Made by a program: the position numbers and the translations under genes. The notes beneath the pieces were generated by a model, which searched no databases, was not told where the DNA came from, and saw only the letters and a program-made list of their open reading frames with translations. From contig CAYODU010000001.1 of the NCBI GenBank assembly GCA_964402905.1, forward strand, positions 1 to 42,524: DNA of 42,524 bases. The letters are read 5' to 3'. Positions within the stretch are counted from its first letter, which is position 1, and the number at the start of each line of letters is the position of its first letter. Of this stretch, positions 1 to 8,886 are shown piece by piece. The DNA is from JABIDZ01 sp964402905. GTDB lineage: Archaea > Iainarchaeota > Iainarchaeia > Iainarchaeales > JAAZKV01.

Positions 1-2695
1 CATTAAAATACATTCTTGATGAAAGATTTATTCTTCCAGAGAGATTAACTGTAATGCTCTGGTTATCCATTATCTGTGATAAAGGAGTAGTTGCTACAGA
101 AACATAAACTATTTTTGATTGTCCTTTTGGGACAGTTATCTGATTCTGTGAAAAAGAAACATTTATTCCGTATGGAATAGCTGTAGCTGTCAGAGAAAAG
201 TTTTCATCAAAGTCACCAGTATTAATAACTTCAAATTCAAATATTTCTGAGTCACACCAAAAAATGTCTTTTGCTTGTGTTCTAACTGTAATAGTAGATG
301 AACTCTCACCCAAAACATTCAAACATATTTGTTCATCATCAATAAATCCGATATCAGTATCAAATGCTGTTAAAGGAACTTCTTCCCCACTTATTGTTAA
401 AAAGTTTGGACCAGCTGGAGCATTAGCAGGTACAAAAACAGAAAAGTCAATACTTTTTTCTTGTGAGTAACGCAAGCCAATCTGATTGTAAGCTAATTCA
501 TTTGGCATTCCTGTTAAATATAGTAAAACATTTTTTTCGTTTGCTGAACAATAACCACAACCCTCATTAAGTCTTTTCACACTAAAAGAACCTTCAAAAA
601 TCTGTCCTCTTGAAACATCATAACACACACTTGGTGCGCCAATAATAAAATTTCTTTTTTGTATATCAGAACAATCAACTACTTCCACTTCAAGTTTTTT
701 CTCAATGTGATAATTAGTTGCATCTCCCCCAAGCATAATACTATAATAACCAAGAGAAGCATTTCTTGCATTAATTGTTAAATCAACATTTTTTGTTTGC
801 CCACTATTAAGAGTAACACTGTTTCTACCAAAGTAAGGAAGAATCATTTCGTTTTCCGCAAGCAAATTAATTGTTTTTGTTTGTGTTGAAGTATTTCTAA
901 CTTCAACTGGGAAAGTTCTTTTTTCGCCTTGACAAACTTTTCCATCAAATTCTGTTAATCTAAATCCATCAAAATTATTACATGCACCAATATCATAATC
1001 AAATGTCAGAGAAAGATTTTGATCTGTATCCGAAACTATTACACTATAATGAGAAAAGTCTGATTGACAAGTATTTGCACTTAGTGGGATAAGAGTTGTT
1101 TGTCCTTTTCCCAAACAAAAATTATTTTTCCCAAGTGAAACATTAAAGCTTCCTATGTAATCCAAATCAAAGTTAAAGCACTGTGATTCACTAGTATCGT
1201 TCTTTAGTGTTAATTGTGTTGTGTAAGAAGTACAGGATTCCAGACAAATTCCTTTTGTTTCAGAGTAGAACGCATAGTGTCCTTTATTATTGTCAAAACA
1301 ATTAGTGTTTATTGTCATTTGTTTTTGTGCAGTTAGCCCTTCCGAATCAATCGCAATTACTGTAAGAACGTTTTGTGCAGCCAAGTTACTTATATTATTG
1401 CATGAAAGATAGTAATTATCTTCAATAAAACAATTTACTGCACTAGAATTACTTTGGGAGAGATTGAAATCCAAATCATTTTTATCTTCTAAATCATAAA
1501 CATATTCTTTCAAGTCAATGAATTTGAATTGTTCATAATTAAGACAAAGTGTTGGCAAATTCTTTATCCAATAAGGCGGAGTATTCTTCAAAAATATTTT
1601 GAACGCATCATCATCAAAAAGATTATAGTCATCAGTTGCTCTTACAACTAATTCTGAGTAATTATCTGAACAAGAATTAACTGTGCAAGAAACAAAATAT
1701 TTATCTGTTATAGAACAGCTAAGCAGTGCTGCATTTGACTGTGAAAGTAACTGGTAATTTAAGTCATTTACATTTTCATCAACAGAATACTTTCTCAAAT
1801 CAATAAAATTATTCAAATCTGCCGCACAAGATTCTGTTTTATCCGGAACGCTTAGTATTGGCGGATTATTTATTACTGTTACATTAAAGTTTACTTCACC
1901 ATTGTTATCACATATATCAGTTGCTTTTATTTTTACATTTGTATTTCCCAAAAGAGTTGATGCATTACATATTAAGTATCTATTATTATCTAGACTACAA
2001 GAAATATTATTGTTTGAAAGCGAAAAACTTATTTTTTGGCTTGATAAACTGTTATCATAATCACGCATATAATCCCACAAATCAATTGTGAATGAAGAGC
2101 TATAGTGAATTGTTTTGTCTTGAATTGTTTGAAAGAATGGAGCTAAATTATTTTCACAACTTGGATTTCCGCTTGGAGAACAATCAATAATTACTGCTAC
2201 TACTCCGTGACTATCATGTCCCTCAATTTTTACTGCATTGTTTTGTGAAAGATTAACTATTTTTGTTGGTAACTTCTGGGAATCAATTCCACAAAAAGTA
2301 CAACTTCCACTAGAACTATTACAATAATTATCTTTTGTTGTTCCAATTAATGTTCCATTAATGTAAATAGAAGTGGTTTCATTTGTTTGTCCCTGATCAT
2401 GCATCGCAGTTACTTTTACTGTTGCAGAACAAAAGTGTTCTCCAGTTGTATTTGAATTAAAATAATATGTTGTGGGTTGGGCACCCAAAGAATAACTTAT
2501 TGCTGTCCCATTGTGAACTATCAAAGCAGGATTTGCCCCCGGAATACCTTGACAATAATCTTTTATTGAACAATTAAATGTGTTTGAGCAGTTAAGGGAA
2601 TACGTGGTTGCATTAGCGAAGACAGTTATGGCTAGCAGAACAAAAATTATTCCAAGTAGTTTACACATATGGTTTATTTTTGCACCGTTATCCAT
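1..2695 (-). CDS. Large secreted Cys/Asn-rich repeat-domain surface protein (C-terminus outside window)
   Basis: About 898 residues are visible and the frame stays open to the window edge, so the C-terminus is missing. A hydrophobic signal peptide follows the start (MCKLLGIIFVLLAITVFANA after a short basic stretch); ATG at 2668 is an alternative start that would give a more typical signal. The rest is a Ser/Thr/Asn-rich ectodomain with many N-x-S/T sequons and many cysteines. Repeated segments resemble Ig/cadherin-like beta-sandwich repeats (recurring I-D-L-x-x-Y blocks followed by D-N-N-Y-x-x-S-C around residues 180-450). It starts 2 nt after the stop of the upstream anchored gene, so the two are probably co-transcribed. 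Likely a cell-surface or adhesion protein; no enzyme motif seen. Specific family not recognised. Confidence 0.8.
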   Translation of the reverse strand, partial: MDNGAKINHMCKLLGIIFVLLAITVFANATTYSLNCSNTFNCSIKDYCQGIPGANPALIVHNGTAISYSLGAQPTTYYFNSNTTGEHFCSATVKVTAMHDQGQTNETTSIYINGTLIGTTKDNYCNSSSGSCTFCGIDSQKLPTKIVNLSQNNAVKIEGHDSHGVVAVIIDCSPSGNPSCENNLAPFFQTIQDKTIHYSSSFTIDLWDYMRDYDNSLSSQKISFSLSNNNISCSLDNNRYLICNASTLLGNTNVKIKATDICDNNGEVNFNVTVINNPPILSVPDKTESCAADLNNFIDLRKYSVDENVNDLNYQLLSQSNAALLSCSITDKYFVSCTVNSCSDNYSELVVRATDDYNLFDDDAFKIFLKNTPPYWIKNLPTLCLNYEQFKFIDLKEYVYDLEDKNDLDFNLSQSNSSAVNCFIEDNYYLSCNNISNLAAQNVLTVIAIDSEGLTAQKQMTINTNCFDNNKGHYAFYSETKGICLESCTSYTTQLTLKNDTSESQCFNFDLDYIGSFNVSLGKNNFCLGKGQTTLIPLSANTCQSDFSHYSVIVSDTDQNLSLTFDYDIGACNNFDGFRLTEFDGKVCQGEKRTFPVEVRNTSTQTKTINLLAENEMILPYFGRNSVTLNSGQTKNVDLTINARNASLGYYSIMLGGDATNYHIEKKLEVEVVDCSDIQKRNFIIGAPSVCYDVSRGQIFEGSFSVKRLNEGCGYCSANEKNVLLYLTGMPNELAYNQIGLRYSQEKSIDFSVFVPANAPAGPNFLTISGEEVPLTAFDTDIGFIDDEQICLNVLGESSSTITVRTQAKDIFWCDSEIFEFEVINTGDFDENFSLTATAIPYGINVSFSQNQITVPKGQSKIVYVSVATTPLSQIMDNQSITVNLSGRINLSSRMYFN

Positions 2696-2696
2696 T

Positions 2697-3242
2697 CTAA
2701 ACGCCTCTTGCAACTCTTGCAACAAAAGCTATTAGCAGAACTACTGCCACTAAAACTAATACAAACAGCACTGTCCATTCTAGCGGAGTAAATGCAATTG
2801 TTTCACCAAAAAGCGATTCTGCACCCGCAAAAGAACCTAAAAATATTCCAAATAGTCCACTTAGATCAGCCGGAGCATTTCCACCATAAAATTTTATACT
2901 TAATTCTCTTTCCTCTAAATCAGTTCCCAAGTAAACTTCTAGTTTTGATGAAATTTCTGTGTAATTTGAAAAGTTGTTTTTTATTATTATTTTTGCGGTT
3001 ACTGTTTCATTTGGAGAAATGCTACTCGGAGCATAAATAGTTGTTGTTGATGGGACAAATAGATTAATCGAAAGAGCTTTTTGCTCTAACGAGTTATTGG
3101 TTATATCCACTAAAACCGTTGCTTCATTAAAAACTTCTACATTCGTAGGTACGCTTAACGGGAAAGCACTTGTTACTGATAAAGCCAAAATAAGAATAGT
3201 TAACGCCGTTAATAGCTTGTATATTTTTAACAAAACCAACAC
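2697..3242 (-). CDS. Membrane-anchored Ig-like domain surface protein
   Basis: 181 residues: N-terminal signal peptide (about residues 5-27, ending TSAFP), a beta-rich Ig-like segment (about 30-120) with several N-x-S/T sequons, then a C-terminal transmembrane helix (about 155-177) and a short basic tail (ARVARGV). The topology is an extracellular domain tethered by its C-terminus. The start is uncertain: GTG at 3242 is used here, with TTG codons 3 and 9 nt downstream also possible after a GAGGGGTG ribosome-binding site. It has its own TATA-like box near 3277-3283 and an inverted repeat at the predicted transcription start. Function unknown; the context suggests a surface complex with the large ectodomain protein downstream. 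Confidence 0.75.
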   Translation of the reverse strand: MLVLLKIYKLLTALTILILALSVTSAFPLSVPTNVEVFNEATVLVDITNNSLEQKALSINLFVPSTTTIYAPSSISPNETVTAKIIIKNNFSNYTEISSKLEVYLGTDLEERELSIKFYGGNAPADLSGLFGIFLGSFAGAESLFGETIAFTPLEWTVLFVLVLVAVVLLIAFVARVARGV

Positions 3243-3249
3243 CCCTCGT

Positions 3250-3273
3250 TAACTTAGTAATGGAACTAAGTTA
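3250..3273. promoter_or_regulatory. Inverted repeat between TATA box and start of the anchored surface gene
   Basis: Nine-base arms TAACTTAGT and ACTAAGTTA separated by 6 nt. On the minus strand the repeat lies directly downstream of a TATA-like box (AATATATA, about 3277-3283), where transcription should start. It could be an operator or a 5' leader hairpin. Confidence 0.45.
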
Positions 3274-3331
3274 TCGTATATATTGGTGCTTCAATAGTTT
3301 ATAAATATAACGTTTTCACTAGAAGCGGGGA

Positions 3332-4174
3332 TTATTGGATTTGTACTGAATAAATGATAAATTCATTGAAAAACCAAGTATCTGGCACAATCCTTATCTT
3401 CAATTTAGTACTAGGATTAATTGAATAATCAATAGTTGCTTCCAAACCCTCTTTCACTCTTTGACCATCAGAAGAAGTAAAGAATTCCGTTGAATCTTCA
3501 ACGAATTTTAAAGTCTCACCATTTAGACATTTTACTGAGAACCAAGAATTATTTCCCCACATCTCATTAGACCACTCAAAGTAACAAAAAGGCTCTTTGT
3601 CAACAACACTTACTTTTGTAGATTTTATTTTTGTAATACCATTTTTTAGTTGTACAACTCCGTATATGTTACTTCCCAAAGGAAATGCTTCAGTAGATTC
3701 TTGGTTACTTAAAGAAATTGCATAATGATTAGAAAATGCCGTAGATCCAGCAATGTATACGTTTCCCAAATCAAAACCATAATTACTAATTTCTGAATCA
3801 GGTATTAAATAAAGAGAAATTGCTTTTTCCCCACAACCAGCTGAAGCAGAAAATTGTTTATCAACAGAAAAGGCAATTATGCTTGGTGAAACAACTTTCT
3901 GTGAATCAACTTTTGTTATATCTGTCCCAGAAGATTCTCCAACCCCTTGCACAGTACACTGCCCCAAAGCGTTATCTGAAGCAACAGTCTGATTCATAAC
4001 ATTCATATTAAGTATTTTCAAATAATAAGCAACTGACTTCCCTGATTCAACTACTACTGGAGCAACACTATTAGGAATATAATTAGCCACTGCTTCATAA
4101 TTATCAGCATAAACAAAAAGTACTGCACTGAAAAGAATAACCAAGAGAACAATGGATGCAATAATCTTCTTCAT
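3332..4174 (-). CDS. Secreted protein of unknown function
   Basis: 280 residues with a clear signal peptide (MKKIIASIVLLVILFSAVLFVYA) and no C-terminal membrane helix. The mature part is beta-rich, with isolated cysteines around residues 73, 114, 196 and 216 that could form disulfides. A TATA-like box (TTTAAATATTTG, about 4195-4206) lies upstream and a weak GTTGA ribosome-binding site precedes the ATG, so it can be transcribed separately from the transglutaminase-like gene 50 nt upstream. No family recognised; grouped with surface proteins by signal and neighbours. Confidence 0.75.
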   Translation of the reverse strand: MKKIIASIVLLVILFSAVLFVYADNYEAVANYIPNSVAPVVVESGKSVAYYLKILNMNVMNQTVASDNALGQCTVQGVGESSGTDITKVDSQKVVSPSIIAFSVDKQFSASAGCGEKAISLYLIPDSEISNYGFDLGNVYIAGSTAFSNHYAISLSNQESTEAFPLGSNIYGVVQLKNGITKIKSTKVSVVDKEPFCYFEWSNEMWGNNSWFSVKCLNGETLKFVEDSTEFFTSSDGQRVKEGLEATIDYSINPSTKLKIRIVPDTWFFNEFIIYSVQIQ

Positions 4175-4224
4175 AATAAATCAACTGCTTTACAAATATT
4201 TAAACCTATCTTGAATAAGAAAAA

Positions 4225-4955
4225 CTAATTAGGCACTTGTTTTGCATAAACTGAAATATCCTCATACTTTTTTGGAATCCCGCCCAAAGTCCATCCACTC
4301 ATTGTAGATTCTAAATAACAATAATCTTTTCCATCAATATAATATCTATAACCAGGATAGCTCTTTGCACAATTAACTGCCAATGCAATGTGGCCCGAAT
4401 CAGGAGAAGGCTCTAAATCAATCAGCTGTAAATCATATTTTTGTATAGCTAAAAGATTTGCAAGTAAAGTTGCTTTGTCTTCACAATCACCTTTGGAATT
4501 AACAAGCAATTCAATTGGATACTGAATATAATCAAGACAATTAAATTGCTTAGAATCATACTCATAAGTTATTACCCCTTGAACAAAAGAAGCAAAGAAA
4601 CCCACGGTTTCATAATAATCATAACCCTCGTCCTTTGCAGCACTAGCAAGTCCGTTTGAAATATCTTTCAAAATCGGATTATCTAAATCAATAATACTAG
4701 AAAGAAAATCTAAGTACTCTTGATTATTTGCTGGAGAATTTCTTTTCATTTCATTGCTATACTTAAAAGCCATTGATTTTGATATAGAATACTTCCAATT
4801 CCATTTAGTTCCCTTAAAAAACCAAGAAACGTTTCGAGTTATATAAGTTTCAGGTTCCACAACTGAAGCACTATCATCATAATCCAATGCACTATAATCT
4901 TCTAAAACAACTTCACCATTTGAAGTATCTTCAATAAAATAAGAATCATCAATTA
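4225..4955 (-). CDS. Transglutaminase-like cysteine protease/peptidase domain, probably the detached C-terminal part of the upstream protein
   Basis: The domain carries the transglutaminase-like core: Cys in GDCEDKA (about residue 135 counting from a TTG at 4887), His in GHIALAV (about 166), and an acidic candidate in YCYLES. Transglutaminase-like superfamily members act as proteases or amide-modifying enzymes. There is no ATG start; the frame stays open upstream from the TTG to an 11-A run (plus-strand T at 4957-4967) that ends the preceding gene. If the run had 12 or 9 A, both frames would join into one protein of about 980 residues with an N-terminal signal peptide. Without joining, this domain would lack a signal although its neighbours are all exported. 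The true start is therefore unresolved; either TTG initiation at 4887 or fusion or slippage is possible. Confidence 0.7.
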
Positions 4956-7181
4956 ATTTTTTTTTTTAACTGCAGTAATCTCGAAGTAACCGCCTTCAGA
5001 GTCAGAAATAGATAAAATATATTTTCCCCCATCAACAAGAATTCCTTTAGGCATTACAATAGTAATTTTGTCTCCAGAAACAGAAATGCTTGTAGCACTA
5101 ATAACTTTGCCATCGTTTTTCTTTAAGGTCATTTTATTAATAAGAGAAGCATTATCCAAAGAAGGATCGTTTAATTGTTCTTTGAAAAAAGCAAGTAAAT
5201 CTTGAGAAGTGCCACTAACCTTGAAAGAAATTGTTAGAGTGTCACTATCAGTGCCCTCTTCAATAACTCCGGTCATACCTGTAAACTTTAGTGTTTCTGT
5301 GTAAAATCCATTCTTTGCAATACACTCAACAACATTTTTTTTCGAAGAACTAATTTCACTAACTTGACTTTCAGAAAAATTTTGTACTTTATCAGGATCA
5401 ATTAAATCTCTTAAAGTTAAATTATATTTTGTTGCTACAGTTGACAATGCCCCATACTCATTATTGCAAGTATTACTTAACATATTGTAAGTGTATATTT
5501 TCTTAGTGGTTTTATAGTCTTGATATTCACCATAAGTCCCATCACCTTCTTTATCATTAGGATGAAGTTTATAGAAAACGCTCGGCCAAACTTGTTCAGC
5601 AGCCCCATTACCCAAAGTTATTCTTTGGAAAGTCAAATAATCCCCGACAGGATATAAAGATGCATAAATTTTATTAGAAAAATCAGCTTCTTCGCTTTCC
5701 ACAACATCAAGACAAGTAAAATCTACTCCAGTAACTTCGTGAATCTTTTGAACTGACTCGGGTTTATCTTTTGAATAAACAGCTGCTTGACAAGCATGAT
5801 ATTCTAAACTAGTTTTCCAATCATAAATATCTGCAGCCAAACTAGATAAATCGAAAAAATTAACTACCCCATAACCAACTGAACCAGTAATGTTAGCTGC
5901 TTTTGAAGTTTCCCCAACTTTTTTATTTCCAACATCATAACCCGATGTAAACAATTTATCTCCACCAGTTAAAATTATTTTGTAAGTATCATCAATGCAA
6001 GTCCGCATAGGAGTAAAATCACTAAATAATTTCAGCGAAGGATTTCCTGAATTATCAGTATAATAAACCGTTAAATCTGGAGCTAACCCGGCAAAAGTTT
6101 CTTGCCCAATAACCCACTCACAATAACCCCAAACAACACCCCTAACTGTACCAACCCCTAATTGAATTGGAACAGTAAAAGCTTTTCCTAAAAAACGCAA
6201 AATACTTTTTAATGCCCCTAATTTTGAACTAACTTTTAGTGCAGGGGTTGTTCCTCTAAGTGTTCGAACAGATTTTCCTGCAGTAACCAAAGCATCAAGT
6301 GCTCTATACCCACTTCCTGTATTTGCTAATGCTTCAACACTGTGAACAATTTTTCCTCCAGCCCCTGGAGTAGAAACTAATCTAAAATAATTTTTTCCCT
6401 TTCCAGCAGCTTCCATAATTTTATTCAATGCATTAATTTCATCTTTTACTCTTGTAAGATTTTTTGCAGCTGTCGCAGCAGATGTTGAATTTGCTCCTTC
6501 AATCGCTTTACTTAAAGACTTTAATTTTGCTGAACCCTTCACCAACCTATTCAACAAAAATATATCAGATTTAGCCAATCCTTTTGAAGCAGTTATTAAA
6601 TCTCTTGCAGCACTTCCTTTCAAAAAAAACTGGTCACCTGCAGAAACCAATTCTAATGCAGCAGCATCAAACTTTCTTACATGATTAACTACTTTAAATA
6701 TTTTTTCCGTACCTTTAGTAATTTCAATCCCTTGCGCAGCTCCAATTTCTAGAGTATATCCCGCACTTGTCAAACCACCCTTAAGAGCATTCATTTTTGC
6801 AGTAATTCCTACTATTTGCTTATTAGTCAAAGCAAAAGAACCTTTTAACCAAGAAGGATTTGAAGAAACTTGAGCAGTTTTAAGAGCAGACCGATAAGTA
6901 CTAATAACAGATATTCTTTCAGACTCAAGTTTCATAAGCTCATAAATTGAAGGAGGAACATCAAAAAGTGTTGGACTAATTTTAATACCCGCTGCAGCTA
7001 ATCTGGACAAAACCCCTGCTCCCTCACCCGCATAAACCCTATTACCAACATCGGCTTCATCATAAGAATGTAGATAATAAGTTTCTCCGCCATAAGTCAC
7101 TTCATTCGGGAATGGAGCTGTTTCAGCAAAAGAAAAAGAAATTAATAAAATTAAAATTAAAACAAAAAGAACTTTCTTCAT
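4953..7181 (-). CDS. Large secreted protein, probably N-terminal part of a transglutaminase-like surface protein
   Basis: 742 residues with a signal peptide (MKKVLFVLILILLISFSFA). Residues about 60-340 are Ala/Lys/Leu-rich and predicted helical; 340-600 is mixed with several cysteines (for example YCEWV, FTCLDV, NTCNN); the last 90 residues look like an Ig/beta domain (FKVSGTSQDL to GYFEITAV). It begins inside the 4-nt ATGA overlap with the gene upstream, so the two are translationally coupled. It ends in Lys codons of an 11-A tract, immediately followed in another frame by the transglutaminase-like domain. That arrangement suggests a frameshift or slippage site rather than a natural stop. 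No named family recognised. Confidence 0.75.
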   Translation of the reverse strand: MKKVLFVLILILLISFSFAETAPFPNEVTYGGETYYLHSYDEADVGNRVYAGEGAGVLSRLAAAGIKISPTLFDVPPSIYELMKLESERISVISTYRSALKTAQVSSNPSWLKGSFALTNKQIVGITAKMNALKGGLTSAGYTLEIGAAQGIEITKGTEKIFKVVNHVRKFDAAALELVSAGDQFFLKGSAARDLITASKGLAKSDIFLLNRLVKGSAKLKSLSKAIEGANSTSAATAAKNLTRVKDEINALNKIMEAAGKGKNYFRLVSTPGAGGKIVHSVEALANTGSGYRALDALVTAGKSVRTLRGTTPALKVSSKLGALKSILRFLGKAFTVPIQLGVGTVRGVVWGYCEWVIGQETFAGLAPDLTVYYTDNSGNPSLKLFSDFTPMRTCIDDTYKIILTGGDKLFTSGYDVGNKKVGETSKAANITGSVGYGVVNFFDLSSLAADIYDWKTSLEYHACQAAVYSKDKPESVQKIHEVTGVDFTCLDVVESEEADFSNKIYASLYPVGDYLTFQRITLGNGAAEQVWPSVFYKLHPNDKEGDGTYGEYQDYKTTKKIYTYNMLSNTCNNEYGALSTVATKYNLTLRDLIDPDKVQNFSESQVSEISSSKKNVVECIAKNGFYTETLKFTGMTGVIEEGTDSDTLTISFKVSGTSQDLLAFFKEQLNDPSLDNASLINKMTLKKNDGKVISATSISVSGDKITIVMPKGILVDGGKYILSISDSEGGYFEITAVKKKN
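4957..4967 (-). other. 11-nt homopolymer A run at a gene junction (possible frameshift or slippage site)
   Basis: Eleven T on the plus strand are eleven A in the coding strand. The run ends the 742-residue secreted protein (GCA GTT AAA AAA AAA AAT TAA) and starts the open frame leading into the transglutaminase-like domain. One A more, or two fewer, would fuse the frames. Causes could be sequencing or assembly indel, transcriptional slippage, or phase variation. Confidence 0.6.
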
Positions 7182-7759
7182 TCAACAACACCAACTAAAG
7201 AATCAAGTTCTTCATTAATTTCAATTGATTGTTCATCCTCTAAAAAACCGGCACACACATAGTCTTTTTCAATAAGAATATCCATGAAAGCCTGTCTCTG
7301 TCTTTCAACATTAGAGTAATCAATTTTTACTCCAAAATATTGTTCTCTTTGCGAAATAGAATTTATATCATAATCAACAGAGTAAACTAAATCAATCAAG
7401 GAATCATATTCTTCTCCTGAAAGATTACAGTAATCCAAATAATCCAAATCAACAAGATCAACTGTTTGTTCAAAAATAATTTTTTTACTTGAATCAATTT
7501 CTAATAAATCATCAACATATTTTTTTTCGTCACCTGACAAAGTATTTGAAAATGAAACTAAACCATCCCTTAAATCATCAGGAAAATAACTTGATAAAGA
7601 ACTAATAGAATAAGAAAAATCTTCTTTAGAATAATCATTATCGGCTAACAAAGAAGCAAATTTTTGGGAATTGCTAGATGGAGGCAAAATCAAAAAAATA
7701 GCAGCAATAACAATTACAATAACAATAATAATAATCAAATTTCGCCAGCGCTTATCCAT
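7178..7759 (-). CDS. Small membrane-anchored protein, first gene of the surface-protein operon
   Basis: 193 residues. A short basic N-terminus (MDKRWRN) is followed by one long Ile/Val-rich membrane helix (residues about 8-26); the remainder is an acidic, Asp/Ser/Tyr-rich extracellular domain predicted helical. The stop overlaps the ATG of the next gene by 4 nt (ATGA), which implies translational coupling. A TATA box (CTATTTATATCTC on the minus strand, about 7793-7805) and a GGTTGA ribosome-binding site lie upstream, so it probably heads the operon that includes the large secreted protein and transglutaminase-like domain. Function unknown. Confidence 0.75.
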   Translation of the reverse strand: MDKRWRNLIIIIVIVIVIAAIFLILPPSSNSQKFASLLADNDYSKEDFSYSISSLSSYFPDDLRDGLVSFSNTLSGDEKKYVDDLLEIDSSKKIIFEQTVDLVDLDYLDYCNLSGEEYDSLIDLVYSVDYDINSISQREQYFGVKIDYSNVERQRQAFMDILIEKDYVCAGFLEDEQSIEINEELDSLVGVVE

Positions 7760-7791
7760 AAATTCAACCCAACACTAAAATCATATTCACA

Positions 7792-7806
7792 AGAGATATA
7801 AATAGG
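7792..7806 (-). promoter_or_regulatory. TATA box of the surface-protein operon
   Basis: Minus-strand TATTTATATCTC lies about 35-45 nt upstream of the first ATG of the operon (7759), leaving a short leader with a GGTTGA site. Archaeal TATA boxes normally lie about 25 nt before the transcript start. Confidence 0.5.
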
Positions 7807-7885
7807 TTTCTTTCTTGCAAACTTAGCTTGGTTTTATCAAAAATAACAAAAGATAAGAATATTAACAACTTAAACTAATTTACTA

Positions 7886-8359
7886 GTGGTGTTATTTTTG
7901 CCTGAAAAAAGATTTGTAAGAAAAGAGATAAGTGGAAACATAGTTAATAAGGGTTTTAGACCAGGGTTAGAAACTTTCAAAGCAAGAGGGGCTAGAGTTG
8001 GAGCAAATCCTGAAACAGTCCGCTGGCAAGTTGAGAGATTATACAAGGGGATGGGAAGGATGAATTATTCGAAAGCTTCCCCAGGAAGATTACTAAATAT
8101 AACAAAACTTTTGCTTTCCATAGATGAACTTTCCACAAAAAAATTTGGTCCAAAAAAACAACCAGCCCTTTATGAAGGCCCTTTATATGATGGAGTACCC
8201 ACGGGGTTACAACAAGACTTACGAAATATTGTTGGAAGAGTAGCAAAAAGAGAAGCCCAAGGAAAAGCAATAACTATAACTGATGGAGAAATAAATTATT
8301 TAAGAAAAAATCTCCCAAATGTAATAAGAAGGCTAGAATCTTTCCTGCAACAACCATAA
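7886..8359 (+). CDS. Arg/Lys-rich orphan protein
   Basis: 157 residues from a GTG; a TTG at 7898 (giving MPEKRFVRKE) is an equally plausible start because several neighbours begin MP and the TATA-like stretch TTAAACTAATT sits about 25 nt before it. The protein is basic, mostly helical, and has no membrane segment or recognised motif. It is divergent from the surface operon and monocistronic. It belongs to the class of Arg-rich orphans with their own promoter seen across this window. Function unknown; the basic helical character would suit nucleic-acid or ribosome binding, but that is conjecture. Confidence 0.6.
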   Translation: MVLFLPEKRFVRKEISGNIVNKGFRPGLETFKARGARVGANPETVRWQVERLYKGMGRMNYSKASPGRLLNITKLLLSIDELSTKKFGPKKQPALYEGPLYDGVPTGLQQDLRNIVGRVAKREAQGKAITITDGEINYLRKNLPNVIRRLESFLQQP

Positions 8360-8446
8360 TTTCTATTTTTAAAGGAAAAACAAGTAACAAAGAAACAATT
8401 CTGTTTGATTAAAAAAGTTTATTAACATTAAGAACATATTTTTCTT

Positions 8447-8776
8447 ATGCCTAATCGTGTTGCTGGAGAAACAAATCTAATTAATGCACAAAAAGCATTA
8501 AGGGATAGAAGAAGAAATGAATTAGGACAAAAAGTAGCAGCATTAAGAGAAATAAAAGCCGGATTAAGAAATGTTGGAAAAGCTTATGATGCACTAACCC
8601 AATCAAGAAAAGAACTTGTTCTTAGAAGAGATGCCCACATTAAAGCAAGGAATCATCTTGCAGCAGATTCTCTTAGCGCACAAATAAGGCGAATAAATGA
8701 CCAGATAAATCTTCACCGCGAAATACAAAAACTTCTTATAGAAACAGCAAAAACGCATAATATAAGTATTATTTAG
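8447..8776 (+). CDS. Small basic coiled-coil orphan protein
   Basis: 109 residues, almost entirely helical, with heptad-like Leu/Ala spacing (about residues 15-95) and many Arg (RDRRRNE near residue 20). No membrane helix and no recognised family. The ATG follows a TATA-like box (TTTATTAA, about 8418-8425) by roughly 25 nt with no Shine-Dalgarno site, so the message is probably leaderless. It sits 87 nt after the previous Arg-rich orphan in the same direction but with its own promoter. Function unknown. Confidence 0.6.
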   Translation: MPNRVAGETNLINAQKALRDRRRNELGQKVAALREIKAGLRNVGKAYDALTQSRKELVLRRDAHIKARNHLAADSLSAQIRRINDQINLHREIQKLLIETAKTHNISII

Positions 8777-8886
8777 AAACACACCAAAAAAAACACAACT
8801 TTCCAGAAGATTTTTCGACAAAAAGCAAAGTCAAGAAACACTATTAAATACCTTTTATAGGAAATACTATTTGTTGAAGTGAAAAA

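Noticed and set aside
264..470. 68-codon plus-strand frame
   Set aside because: Lies antisense inside the giant surface protein gene, which stays open over 2.6 kb.
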